Assembly: GCF_005671395.1 (NCBI RefSeq)
Contig: NZ_CP040428.1
Coordinates: 496,001 to 560,000, forward strand
Length of the DNA: 64,000 bases
Direction: 5' to 3'
DNA from: Jejubacter calystegiae
Lineage (GTDB): Bacteria > Pseudomonadota > Gammaproteobacteria > Enterobacterales > Enterobacteriaceae
This document shows, piece after piece, positions 1 to 7,977 of this stretch. The stretch's first letter is position 1. Each line of letters begins with the position of its first letter. Both the position numbers and the translations under genes were made by a program. The notes under the pieces are model-generated. The model was not told the origin of the DNA and searched no databases. It saw only the letters and a list, made by a program, of their open reading frames with translations.

Positions 1-1
1 A

Positions 2-409
2 TTTATCATGTACATGACCGACGCGGCGCAGAACCAGGAAGACGTGGACAACATCCGCAAGGCGATGAAAAGCGCCAAAGGCCCGGGTAACTTCCGCAAT
101 CTGTTTATGTACAGTCCGAACGGCAAGAAGGACGGCATCCAGATCATTCCGCTGTCCGAGGTCGCGGCAAAGGACGAGTTTCTGAACATCAAGAACGTGA
201 GCCGCGACGATATGATGGCGGCTCACCGCGTGCCGCCGCAGATGATGGGGATTATGCCAAGTAATGTTGGCGGCTTTGGTGATGTGGAAAAGGCCAGTAA
301 AGTCTTTGTCAGAAATGAATTAACCCCTCTACAAAAATGCTTATGTGAACTTAACAAGTGGGCTGACGAAGAAATCATTACCTTTAGTCAATATTCACTA
401 GAGGTTTGA
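2..409 (+). CDS. Q: P2-type phage portal protein gpQ, C-terminal part
   Basis: This is the last 135 codons of a tailed-phage portal protein; the rest lies left of the window. The portal forms the dodecameric ring through which DNA enters and leaves the capsid. The segment with GPGNFRNLF, KKDGIQIIPLSEVAAKDEF and RVPPQMMGI matches the conserved C-terminal part of P2 gpQ. Base composition changes abruptly: codons up to about base 290 are GC-rich like the phage, whereas the last ~115 bases are AT-rich like the two genes that follow. The 3' end overlaps the convergent HEPN gene by 22 bases. I infer that a recombination event replaced the end of Q together with the adjacent cargo. Confidence 0.85.
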   Translation, partial: FIMYMTDAAQNQEDVDNIRKAMKSAKGPGNFRNLFMYSPNGKKDGIQIIPLSEVAAKDEFLNIKNVSRDDMMAAHRVPPQMMGIMPSNVGGFGDVEKASKVFVRNELTPLQKCLCELNKWADEEIITFSQYSLEV

Positions 410-1185
410 TATGTCATTTCAGCAAGTTTCGCCGTCAACTTACTAATCAAACCATCACACAATTTGGTTATTTGTCTAGTGGCCTCTTTAAGCTCTTGAG
501 GGGTCACTGAATCAAACCCCTCACCATGAGCAATTCTATTTCTCTTTTTTAATAACTCATCAATAATATTGAGGTACCCCACACGCCTACGTTTCTTTTT
601 TGGCCTCCATCTAGATTCAATAATATTAATCACATCGATTCCCTTTACTGAATCATCATCTACAGCCCGCAATATCGTTCTCCTCAATGAATCACCTATT
701 TGAGACTCGATATTATACATTTCAGAAACATCAAAGTCATTAATTGACAACTCATCCAAAACTAAAGGAATGTCAAATACATTAAATATACGTTCAATTG
801 TATCAACTGTTGGATTTGCATTTGTAGAAGACAATTTATCGCTATCAAACTGTATTGGCAAAGACCGTTCAACATTCATTATAAAATCAGAAAAAGATTG
901 ACATTTATTATTTCTAACCTTATCAGAACAAGTAACAACATGTTCTGATAGCATCCGAATTGGTACTAACGAAGGTGCAATCTCTAACTCATTCAGTTCA
1001 TCAACAAATTCTTTGCACATTTCACGAACAAAACCTTCAAAATAACCGCAAAGTAAAACCAAACCAGAGCGAGTCAAAGCATTTATGGCCGTAATATTCC
1101 CTCCTGGCTCAGTGTTTTTCTCTGCCATATTTGCAAGGAGGATTATCTCATCAAATCTCTTCATGTAAACAGATCTGCACTCCAT
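388..1185 (-). CDS. HEPN-domain protein (MAE_28990/MAE_18760-like), putative ribonuclease toxin
   Basis: A 265-residue protein. Residues about 36-52 (RSGLVLLCGYFEGFVRE) are the typical helical start of MAE_28990-type HEPN proteins. Near the C-terminus is RNRIAH, the R-x4-H signature (R215, H220) that forms the catalytic pair of HEPN RNases. In other systems HEPN nucleases cleave tRNA or mRNA and are held in check by a partner. It starts 4 bases after the stop of the upstream DUF262 gene, so the two form one operon on the minus strand. AT-rich, unlike the phage genes around it. The family assignment is seen in the sequence; the role in abortive infection is inferred. A start at the eighth codon (ATG) is also possible. 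Confidence 0.75.
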   Translation of the reverse strand: MECRSVYMKRFDEIILLANMAEKNTEPGGNITAINALTRSGLVLLCGYFEGFVREMCKEFVDELNELEIAPSLVPIRMLSEHVVTCSDKVRNNKCQSFSDFIMNVERSLPIQFDSDKLSSTNANPTVDTIERIFNVFDIPLVLDELSINDFDVSEMYNIESQIGDSLRRTILRAVDDDSVKGIDVINIIESRWRPKKKRRRVGYLNIIDELLKKRNRIAHGEGFDSVTPQELKEATRQITKLCDGLISKLTAKLAEMTYQTSSEY

Positions 1186-1189
1186 GCCG

Positions 1190-2338
1190 TTACCCCATCA
1201 ATGCTTCAGTCAGGATCGTGCTCCTACTTAATGCCGAATTCTTTTTAGAAGTCCCCTGAAATAGATTTTTCCAGTACCCATCATTCTGAAATACACTAAA
1301 TGCTTTATCAGCAAGTTTATCTCGCCATCCATTCTCAAATGCCCTAGAGAAAGCTACCATTTGAGACTCATAAATAGATCCATTAATTCTATTTTGAAAA
1401 AAACCTTCTTTCGGATCGACTTGATTCTTGGGTTTTCTAAAAGCAGTCCCTGGTCCCAATTCGTTATAAATCAAATCAACCGTACCATAGAAAAGAGTTT
1501 TAATATACTCAGCCCTAGAGCTTGATATTTCACGATTATCTTCCATATGTAAATTCAAATATTCCGAGTAATTATCAGAATAGTCAGAGGTACTAGTTAA
1601 CTCTCTATATGCCATAAACCTTAAAACTAATTCAACAGCTTTCATTGATTTAGCATCTTGTTCAGGCAAGGAAATCAAATCTTCAAATTTTTTGTATCTT
1701 GCCAAATCCTTTAAAAGCTCATTATAACTCCCCCTATATACACAATTACGAACCTCTTGATCAGAAAGCGATGCGCTTCCAGTGTTCAGTCGCTCAAACA
1801 CTTCAAACTTCAAAGCCTCATCAGACTCATTAAGGACCACAATACATCTAATTGCTCTTTTGGCTATATTTGAGCGAAGAACCCGGTCTAATTGAAGATA
1901 CTCCTTACCATTAATCTCAGAGATTATTTTCAGACCACTAAGTTTAAGTGGAGTCAATCCAGAATCAGGAAATAGATTTTCTATCTCAGTTGCTTTAATG
2001 AATCTAAAAAGAGAGGTTAAGCGCTGCTGCCCATCGATAACACTAAATGTACCGTCTTTTTCCTCAGCCAAATAAACAACAGGCACAGGTATATTAAGAG
2101 CAATAGATTCAATAAACCTAGAAGCTTTAACATCATCCCATTGATATTTCCTTTGATAATCAGGTTCTAGAATCAAATCTCCCTCAATTATCATATCAAC
2201 AAGTGTACGCACCGCGTAATCATACGGCTGTATCACCACTTTTCTTTCTTTTATATGTTCATAGGGTTCAATTTCGTTTTCAACGTCAAAATCATCATTT
2301 GGTTCAACAGGTATTTGTTGCTCATTCATCTCAGTCAT
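1190..2338 (-). CDS. DUF262 (ParB/GmrS-like fold) protein, probable defence partner
   Basis: About 382 residues. The N-terminal DUF262 domain shows YQRKYQWDD (about residue 61), the hallmark DGQQRLTSL (about residue 102) and FERLNTGSASLSDQEVRNC (about residue 181). DUF262 is the nucleotide-hydrolysing half of GmrSD-type restriction enzymes and occurs in many defence proteins. No DUF1524 HNH nuclease domain is visible in the C-terminal half, so the effector is probably the adjacent HEPN protein. I chose the ATG at 2338 because it lies 8 bases after AGGAGG; an ATG two codons earlier would be too close to it. The gene is AT-rich, sits between portal gene Q and the cos site of a P2-like prophage, and has no known phage role. 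The domain call is firm, the function inferred. Confidence 0.75.
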   Translation of the reverse strand: MTEMNEQQIPVEPNDDFDVENEIEPYEHIKERKVVIQPYDYAVRTLVDMIIEGDLILEPDYQRKYQWDDVKASRFIESIALNIPVPVVYLAEEKDGTFSVIDGQQRLTSLFRFIKATEIENLFPDSGLTPLKLSGLKIISEINGKEYLQLDRVLRSNIAKRAIRCIVVLNESDEALKFEVFERLNTGSASLSDQEVRNCVYRGSYNELLKDLARYKKFEDLISLPEQDAKSMKAVELVLRFMAYRELTSTSDYSDNYSEYLNLHMEDNREISSSRAEYIKTLFYGTVDLIYNELGPGTAFRKPKNQVDPKEGFFQNRINGSIYESQMVAFSRAFENGWRDKLADKAFSVFQNDGYWKNLFQGTSKKNSALSRSTILTEALMG

Positions 2339-2444
2339 TCTCATCTCCTCCTTCTCTTACAGTTCCTTTGGAAAACTTAAACTACCGTTGATTCAAACTA
2401 TAGATAATTACAGTAAACAATACCATAGATAACATAAGCGCGCG

Positions 2445-2463
2445 CTCGTATCCCCGCCACGCC
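2445..2463 (-). other. Putative P2/186-type cohesive end site (cos)
   Basis: Read on the minus strand this is GGCGTGGCGGGGATACGAG, closely resembling the 19-base cohesive end of P2 and 186 as I remember them (GGCG-GGCGGGGAAAGCA-type). The plus-strand bases that follow, TGCCCGCTTTGTGTAGTGG, match the right end of P2-like genomes, and the palindrome CATGCACCTGCATG (2488-2501) lies just beyond. Q points toward it and gene A lies on the other side, which is the P2 arrangement around cos. Confidence 0.65.
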
Positions 2464-2690
2464 TGCCCGCTTTGTGTAGTGGTTTTCATGCACCTGCATG
2501 ACCAGAACCAGACCCCGCCAGTCATGGCAGGACTCAGCAAAAACGATCCTCAAACGATCATGCGATTTCATGCAGCATAGACATGCACAACAGCGCTAAC
2601 GCCTCGCGAAGCTCGTTGTTCAACCCTGCGAGCGGTAAAAACCAGTTTTATCGCCCGCACGGTTTCCAGATATCCATCCCGAATGAGGGC

Positions 2691-2867
2691 TTAGTGAAGC
2701 TCATCCGGCTCGTTTTGTAGCTGCCGCTTTAGCAGCCTGGTTGTCAGTTCCGCAATCCAGCAAAGCGCCAGATCTTTATCCTCTGCACCGCAATGGCTGT
2801 CAGCTACCAGCCGCGCCACCAGGTCAATTCGCTGCAATGTGAGCGATTCAAAAAGGCGATCGTTCAC
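2691..2867 (-). CDS. Small phage protein behind a LexA box, tum-position gene
   Basis: A 58-codon reading frame with GTG start, preceded by a strong GAGGGG ribosome binding site 6 bases upstream. The protein (starting NDRLFESLTLQRIDLV, ending NEPDELH) is mostly helical and I do not recognise its family. It lies between gene A and cos, where phage 186 has its LexA-controlled tum operon encoding the antirepressor, and a perfect LexA box begins 21 bases upstream of the start. It is much shorter than Tum (about 146 residues), so it may be a second gene of such an operon or an unrelated SOS-controlled protein. Real-gene status rests on the RBS, position and regulatory site. Confidence 0.6.
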   Translation of the reverse strand: MNDRLFESLTLQRIDLVARLVADSHCGAEDKDLALCWIAELTTRLLKRQLQNEPDELH

Positions 2868-2888
2868 TCTTCCCCCCTCAAGGAAAAA

Positions 2889-2908
2889 TACTGTACATTA
2901 ATACAGTA
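2889..2908 (-). promoter_or_regulatory. LexA (SOS) box
   Basis: TACTGTACATTAATACAGTA contains CTGT-N8-ACAG exactly (2891-2906), the LexA operator consensus. It lies just upstream of the 58-residue gene at 2691-2867 and downstream of gene A, as the LexA site that controls tum does in phage 186. It predicts that this gene is switched on by DNA damage and could induce the prophage. Confidence 0.8.
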
Positions 2909-2989
2909 TCACAAGTAGCGAAAAACAGGAAAGCCCCCTATATTGCGGACCGCTATTTACCACACTGATATAAAATAACTTTTTTATAT

Positions 2990-5218
2990 TTATGGTGTTT
3001 CCTGAGCTAAAGCTGATGTACGCAAGGCCATAAATCTGGAAAGTATTTTCTCTTTGGTAATCGGTGCCCGCGCCCCAAAAACAGCACCACTGGCCGATCC
3101 CCGGCACCAGTGCCCGGCAATGCACGTTCGCGTACCGGCCATCAGATGCAGAGCTTCCCCGCGGCTAATAGTTTCCCCGGTCAGATCGTGAATTTCTCCG
3201 ATGGTCCTGGTGATCGCCCGCTCCTGCCGATCATCACCGTGCCTGAATTTCCGCCGCTTCGGCGGTTTTTCCGCCTTTAACCGGCCAATCAGCGCCCGCC
3301 TTTGCTTTCGGGTCAGCGGCCTGGTGAAATCAATCTCAGGATCTTGCGCCGGTGGCTCCGTACAGTTATTGACAGAACTCCGAGAGGCCGCTGACGCGGC
3401 CTTAAGGTCAAAACCTTCGGCCTGCGGCCGCTTTGGTACAATCTTCCATTGCACCAGACGGGTTAAGATGGGGGTATCCGCTCCCACCACGGAGTCATAA
3501 ACCCCCCTGATGCGGATAGTCTCTTCCCCGTATTCGTTGCAGCTATCGGTTGGCTCATACCAGGTACGCACCTGCAGCTCATCACGGCGCACAAACGGGC
3601 CGCCCTGCGCATTCACATAGGCCGCCCAGTCACCACCATCAGCAGCGTCATGCACCGCCGCAAATTCCACGCTCAGACCATGCGCAGTTTCTGTATCCGC
3701 CATGCGGCGCAGTTCTCGGTATACCGTGACCGGGGCACCACCGATAAACTGAAACTGACGGATACGCCAGCGGGCCGCCCAGGCAGACACCGCCGGAGCC
3801 GTCTCTTTCAGCAGTTCACCGCTTTCATCGTCACGCTCATCGTCCAGGGCATAGCCATCAATATTTTTGCTGATGTACTTCGCCACATATCCGGTGGCGC
3901 TGCCTTTATCCGGATCGATGGCCTCGGCATGAAAACGCGCCTTTCTGGCCTTGTCGCTTTTCAGCTCGACATAGTCCTCCCGCCAGGCATAATCCCGGAT
4001 AACCTGACGCACATAGTCAACATCTTCCGGACGCATGAACATCAGCATATGCCAGTGCGGGGTTGCGTCGTGATGAGGCTCAGCCACCCGGATACCAAAC
4101 ACCCGAACGTCATCGCGGTGCAGTTTGGCGCGGATTCTGGCCCACAGGGAGGTGAGGTAACGCTGGGTGTCCGCCGGGCTGGCGCCACACCACTTATGAT
4201 TGCGGTAGCCCGCCCGGGTAGTGGCGTGATAGCGGGAAGGTGCGGTCAGGGTATAAAACTCACCAACAAACCCCAGATCGTTGCAGATATTCTCAAAGCC
4301 ACGGATGCGGGTCATCAGCTCACAGCGGCGAATGGCGGGATTAGCCACGCTGCCGTCATACTTGTCGATCAGGCTGATGCGGTTGCCCTCTTCATCTTCC
4401 AGCTCCATCCCTTTCAGAAACTCCCGGGTGCGCCGCTTCTGCTCCCGCCAGTCAGTAATACAACCGACGCTGGCATACACATGGCCTTTTTTGCTGACAT
4501 TGCCCATAGCGATCTGCAGGTGCTCCTGCCATTCCGCCGCAACCCGGCGCAGGTGCCCACGCCACCACTTTTCATTCATCATGCGGCGGATCGATGGATA
4601 GACTTCATCGCCATCAACGAACCGGCCAGAGATACGCTCCCAAAGCGGCGGAGTGGTGTTGAAATGATGGGTAATCAACGCGGCGCGCATATAGAGCAGA
4701 TACAGCGTTTGCAGGTCGCTGGCTCCCTCCAGGCTGGTGTCGTACTCGGCCAGCTCGCTGATGATGAAATTCGCGATATCCCCGGCCAGCAGTTCTATAT
4801 CCGATTTTGACATGTCCTGCAGACGGTTATAACGGGCGGTCAGGTTCACCATCCTGGAAGCCATATAGCGAATATCAGCCTGGTCAAACTGCCCCCGGAA
4901 TACCCCGGCAGATAGTTCCCGACCAATCCCGGCCAACTGGTATTTCTTTGCCACCTTCTCAAGGCGTGGCAATGCCCTCTGACAGAAATTAATCAAAAAG
5001 GCATTGGCTCGCTTTGCACCGTGCTCACGCTCCAGCGTGTTATAGCGCCGGTTGATATCCCGGCTTACGCTCTCAGGCTGTTTCGCCAGCACCTCGCGTG
5101 AATGCAGCAACGCCGCGATCAGATGATCACGGCGGCGCTGTTCTTCATAGGTCATATACGGGCTGGGAATAGCCTCTTTTGGGGCGTTCCAGTCGTACTG
5201 ATATACGGCATTAGCCAT
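2990..5218 (-). CDS. A: Phage replication initiation endonuclease gpA
   Basis: A 742-residue rolling-circle initiator of the P2 A family. It nicks the phage origin, stays covalently bound to the 5' end and starts replication with host Rep helicase. The HUH metal motif is PHWHMLMF (histidines at about 388 and 390) and the paired catalytic tyrosines are in GYVAKYISKN (about Y444 and Y448). I place the start at the ATG at 5218; an upstream in-frame TTG at 5224 is less likely. The start overlaps the end of dam by 8 bases, so the early genes are read as one unit. The length is close to P2 gpA (about 760 residues) and nothing looks broken. Confidence 0.93.
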   Translation of the reverse strand: MANAVYQYDWNAPKEAIPSPYMTYEEQRRRDHLIAALLHSREVLAKQPESVSRDINRRYNTLEREHGAKRANAFLINFCQRALPRLEKVAKKYQLAGIGRELSAGVFRGQFDQADIRYMASRMVNLTARYNRLQDMSKSDIELLAGDIANFIISELAEYDTSLEGASDLQTLYLLYMRAALITHHFNTTPPLWERISGRFVDGDEVYPSIRRMMNEKWWRGHLRRVAAEWQEHLQIAMGNVSKKGHVYASVGCITDWREQKRRTREFLKGMELEDEEGNRISLIDKYDGSVANPAIRRCELMTRIRGFENICNDLGFVGEFYTLTAPSRYHATTRAGYRNHKWCGASPADTQRYLTSLWARIRAKLHRDDVRVFGIRVAEPHHDATPHWHMLMFMRPEDVDYVRQVIRDYAWREDYVELKSDKARKARFHAEAIDPDKGSATGYVAKYISKNIDGYALDDERDDESGELLKETAPAVSAWAARWRIRQFQFIGGAPVTVYRELRRMADTETAHGLSVEFAAVHDAADGGDWAAYVNAQGGPFVRRDELQVRTWYEPTDSCNEYGEETIRIRGVYDSVVGADTPILTRLVQWKIVPKRPQAEGFDLKAASAASRSSVNNCTEPPAQDPEIDFTRPLTRKQRRALIGRLKAEKPPKRRKFRHGDDRQERAITRTIGEIHDLTGETISRGEALHLMAGTRTCIAGHWCRGSASGAVFGARAPITKEKILSRFMALRTSALAQETP

Positions 5219-6065
5219 GAGCAACTACTACCGACCAATCCCGCCCCTTGCCCGGCTCAACAGCAACCCATGGCGTACCACCAGATACTGCGATAATTTC
5301 GCGGGCGGCCTTCCCTTCACCAGCGGCCACGCCCATGCTGCGCGGGGCGGAGATATGGTGGCGGGTAAAATCACGGTACAGAGAGCGCACCAGATGCGTG
5401 TCACTATTGGACGCTATGACCGGATACCCTTCTGATGACCGACGCTTAAGAATCGACGCCAGATGATACTGATCGTCCTCGGTAAAACCGGCAGTGTGAT
5501 AATTGCTAAATGTGCCGTCGTATGGCGGATCGCAGTAAACCACGTCACCGGGACGTAGCATTTTCAGCGTTTCGTCATAGCTGGCGCAGATGAAGGTGGC
5601 ACGCTGCGCCTTTTCTGCAAATGCCCGGATCTCTGCTTCTGGGAAATACGGATTTTTATAATTACCGTAAGGGACGTTGAACTGACCACTCAGGTTATAG
5701 CGGCACAATCCGCGATAGCAATGGCGATTGAGATACAAAAACATTGCCGCCTTTTCAACTGCTGAAATTGACGTCAGATAATTAAATAACTCCCGTACAA
5801 CATAATATCTATCAGGGGTATTATCTTTTTCAAAATGCTCACGGGCAGCATTTATAAACCATTCTGTATTTTCTTTTACCTGGCGATACAGATTAATCAG
5901 GTCAGTATTAATATCCGCAACAAGATAATAAGGATAGTCTGTTGCCATCATGACAGCACAGGAACCGGCGAACGGCTCCACCAGGCGCTGGCCTGCGGGC
6001 AGATGCTTAATCAGTTCCGGCATAATGGCAGTTTTATTGCCCGCCCATTTCAGGATAGAGCTCAT
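5211..6065 (-). CDS. dam: Phage DNA adenine methyltransferase (Dam family)
   Basis: A 284-residue D12-class N6-adenine methyltransferase, expected to methylate GATC. The SAM-binding motif is near the N-terminus (LKWAGNKTAI ... VEPFAGSCAV) and the catalytic motif is VVYCDPPYDGTF (about residues 175-186). Such genes are frequent in 186-like phages just upstream of A, where they may protect phage DNA from restriction or influence replication timing. The start ATG overlaps the stop of the upstream zinc-finger gene in an ATGA arrangement, and the 3' end overlaps gene A, so translation is probably coupled. Confidence 0.92.
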   Translation of the reverse strand: MSSILKWAGNKTAIMPELIKHLPAGQRLVEPFAGSCAVMMATDYPYYLVADINTDLINLYRQVKENTEWFINAAREHFEKDNTPDRYYVVRELFNYLTSISAVEKAAMFLYLNRHCYRGLCRYNLSGQFNVPYGNYKNPYFPEAEIRAFAEKAQRATFICASYDETLKMLRPGDVVYCDPPYDGTFSNYHTAGFTEDDQYHLASILKRRSSEGYPVIASNSDTHLVRSLYRDFTRHHISAPRSMGVAAGEGKAAREIIAVSGGTPWVAVEPGKGRDWSVVVAHG

Positions 6066-6289
6066 ACAGCACCTCCGTTGTAGTGCTTCCCTTTCAGTTC
6101 AGCGATTTCCTGACAGGTGACGCAGCACTGCACGCCCGGGATGGCACGGCGGCGTGCTGGCGGGATAGGTGCATCACACTCAATGCAGAGAACACGAGAA
6201 ACACCCGGCTTTCTGGCGCGGGCGGTGTGGATGTGGCGCTGACGTTCTTCTTCAACGCGCTGTTGTACAAGATCCATTGCGTCGGCCAT
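6062..6289 (-). CDS. TraR/DksA-type zinc-finger protein
   Basis: A 75-residue protein of the TraR/DksA C4 zinc-finger family. The cysteine pairs are CIEC (about residues 35-38) and CVTC (about 56-59), with the usual IPPARRRAIPG between them and an N-terminal helix. TraR proteins enter the RNA polymerase secondary channel and mimic DksA with ppGpp. Phage copies of this size are common in P2-like early regions, and their effect on host transcription is inferred. It overlaps both neighbours by a few bases and belongs to the early operon. Confidence 0.85.
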   Translation of the reverse strand: MADAMDLVQQRVEEERQRHIHTARARKPGVSRVLCIECDAPIPPARRRAIPGVQCCVTCQEIAELKGKHYNGGAV

Positions 6290-6519
6290 TAGTGGATCTC
6301 CCCGGCTTCGTTCAGATAGCGGGCCGCCTCTTCCCTCAGTAATTCCGCCGCCTCTGCGTGACTGAGCTGACGGGATGTAATGCGGATCGCCAGACTATCC
6401 ATCCGGGCAGCCACTGCCTCAGCCCGAGCGCGGCGTTCCTCAAGTCGTGCTTTGCTCAGCAGCGCATTAATTGCTGCTTCATCGTTAATTCTGAATTTCC
6501 TGACTTCGGTATTTCTCAT
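6289..6519 (-). CDS. DUF2732 family early phage protein
   Basis: A 76-residue, strongly helical, charged protein with LLSKARLEERRARAEAVAARM in the middle, consistent with the DUF2732 family found at this place in P2/186-like phages. Its function is unknown. The stop codon overlaps the start of the zinc-finger gene (TAATG). A coiled-coil-like alanine/arginine/glutamate pattern covers residues 15-70. Confidence 0.7.
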   Translation of the reverse strand: MRNTEVRKFRINDEAAINALLSKARLEERRARAEAVAARMDSLAIRITSRQLSHAEAAELLREEAARYLNEAGEIH

Positions 6520-6587
6520 AGTTGTTTCTCCTGATTTCGGGCAATAAGAGGCCCGGCGGGTTTACGCCATTAATTTCGGTTAATTGT

Positions 6588-6929
6588 TTAAATCGGCATT
6601 GTCAGCCGTTTGGGAAATAAGCTCACCACTGCACGAAAATGATTCATCGCCTGTACAAGCGCCCGTCTTTCGTCAGTCGTCAGCTCATTAATTTTGACGC
6701 TGTGACGATCTGCCGGGATTTTTGCCATATAAAAAATGGCCGCCAGTGCACGTTCATTCTGCTGATAACTTGAATCCCTCAAATCGCGCATGTCGTTAAT
6801 AAAACGCTCCAGTTCCGGTTCAATATTCAGCCCGAACACCTTCGCCCTTAATTCGGCTATATGATTCAGACCGTCCACCCGTTCGCCCGGGCTTAGCGGA
6901 GTAGTTGCCGCAGTGCCTTCAATAGCCAT
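6588..6929 (-). CDS. DUF5347-like early phage protein
   Basis: A 113-residue protein I recognise as a common P2-like early-region hypothetical of the DUF5347 type (GERVDGLNHIAELRAKVFGL near the start; ALAAIFYMAKIP in the middle). No enzymatic motif is visible. Its first 37 bases overlap the end of the Fil-like gene, suggesting coupled translation. Function unknown. Confidence 0.65.
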   Translation of the reverse strand: MAIEGTAATTPLSPGERVDGLNHIAELRAKVFGLNIEPELERFINDMRDLRDSSYQQNERALAAIFYMAKIPADRHSVKINELTTDERRALVQAMNHFRAVVSLFPKRLTMPI

Positions 6930-7096
6930 ACTTTCCCCTGCTTTCTTGTGGTCAGGGCTGCCAGCAGTTCATCCTGAGAGCGGGACGGATGCCAGCGACC
7001 ATTCCGGACAGCAATCCAGCCGTGGCCGTAGTGCATATTCGGGCTCTGCCGGGTGAGTAGCGATGCCAGTGACGGTTCATTTTTCAGCATACGCAC
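6893..7096 (-). CDS. fil: Fil-like phage filamentation protein (DUF2724)
   Basis: A 67-residue protein with the pattern EPSLASLLTRQSPNMHYGHG, which matches the Fil/DUF2724 family of phage 186. In 186, Fil blocks host cell division and delays host DNA synthesis after infection. It lies directly downstream of the CII-like gene in the early lytic operon, as in 186-type phages. Family recognition is good; activity is inferred. Confidence 0.75.
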   Translation of the reverse strand: MRMLKNEPSLASLLTRQSPNMHYGHGWIAVRNGRWHPSRSQDELLAALTTRKQGKVWLLKALRQLLR

Positions 7097-7097
7097 C

Positions 7098-7607
7098 TCA
7101 CATCAGCCCAAACGAGGCACCCTGGCCTGTGACGGTATCGACGGCGCTGGTCATTGCAGGGTTAGCCTGCAGCCTGGCTTGCAACGTGACAGCGGTCAGG
7201 GCCATCAGGCGCGTAACGGAGTTGATGCTGTCGATCACTGCGCGGCGTGCTGCGGTAGTTTTTACATCACCAGATACTGCAGCACCGGCCACCTTGCCGA
7301 TCTCCGCCGTCGCGCTCATGACGTAATGCGGCATTTTTTCTTTAGCCACTTCATTCAGCGGCACGCACGGCAGACAATGTATCTGTGCCAAGAAGCCATC
7401 GACCAGCGTCGGGTCTTCGGTGATATCGGTCAGCGCCCAGATCTCTCGCGGGGTGAGCTGGTGAGGCTGTTCCGGGTTCAGTTTGTTATAAAGCGTGTGC
7501 GGCCTGATACCAGCCTGCTTTGCCAGTTCTGCTACATTATGAGCTGCTGCAAACTTCCGGCAGGCATCATCAAAATGAGCATGTGAGGAAACGCGGTAAT
7601 CTAACAT
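7098..7607 (-). CDS. cII: Phage CII-type transcriptional regulator (Phage_CP76 family)
   Basis: A 169-residue protein of the 186 CII/CP76 family. In 186 it activates the promoter that establishes CI synthesis during the choice for lysogeny. The helix-turn-helix is around residues 24-45 (VAELAKQAGIRPHTLYNKLNP), followed by QLTPREIWALTDITEDPTLVDGFLA. The rest is helical and probably oligomerises. It is the first larger gene after Cox/Apl in the leftward operon, as in 186. Confidence 0.85.
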   Translation of the reverse strand: MLDYRVSSHAHFDDACRKFAAAHNVAELAKQAGIRPHTLYNKLNPEQPHQLTPREIWALTDITEDPTLVDGFLAQIHCLPCVPLNEVAKEKMPHYVMSATAEIGKVAGAAVSGDVKTTAARRAVIDSINSVTRLMALTAVTLQARLQANPAMTSAVDTVTGQGASFGLM

Positions 7608-7641
7608 GTCACAAATCCTTTTTTATCCCAAAATGGAACTA

Positions 7642-7878
7642 TCAGGCCTGCATTGCGACTTCGCAGCCCTGGGCTGCTTCCATCGTTAGCGCGAACATGT
7701 TCACTTCGATCAGGCTGTTAACCCCCTGTTTTTTCCTGATAGGCAGGCGGTTTTCACGGATCATCTGGCGGGCATAGCTTGGCTTATAACCGGTGCGGCG
7801 GCAGAACTCATCCAGGGTTATGAATGGCTCAGACACCACAAGATTGATGCTGGGGCGCATTGAAAAATTGCGATTCAT
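7642..7878 (-). CDS. Cox/Apl-type excisionase and lytic regulator
   Basis: A 78-residue winged-helix protein of the phage Cox family. The DNA-binding part is FITLDEFCRRTGYKPSYARQ (residues 19-38). In P2 and 186 the homologue is the first gene of the lytic operon. It represses the CI promoter and directs Int to excise the prophage. It is divergent from the CI-type gene across a 99-base switch region, as expected for this genetic switch. Confidence 0.85.
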   Translation of the reverse strand: MNRNFSMRPSINLVVSEPFITLDEFCRRTGYKPSYARQMIRENRLPIRKKQGVNSLIEVNMFALTMEAAQGCEVAMQA

Positions 7879-7977
7879 GATGCACTATTCCTCAGTTTTG
7901 GTACTAACCACACTATTCAGTAATGTTCACAACTATAAATAAGTTCACAACCCGGAGAATAGGATCACAAAACGCCA
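7879..7977. promoter_or_regulatory. Lysis-lysogeny switch region with repeated TCACAA operators
   Basis: This 99-base gap separates cox/apl (leftward) from the CI gene (rightward) and must hold both promoters. GTTCACAAC occurs at 7925-7933 and again at 7943-7951, 18 bases apart, and GATCACAA at 7963-7970. A similar CATCACAAAT lies at 7992-8001 just inside the CI gene, and two more TCACAA words lie near 8297 and 8317. Regular spacing of nearly two helical turns fits cooperative repressor binding. Which protein binds is inferred. Confidence 0.6.

Noticed and set aside
3650-4810. Long open frame opposite gene A (386 codons)
   Set aside because: It is the complement of a conserved rolling-circle initiator gene, has no ribosome binding site and no family resemblance.
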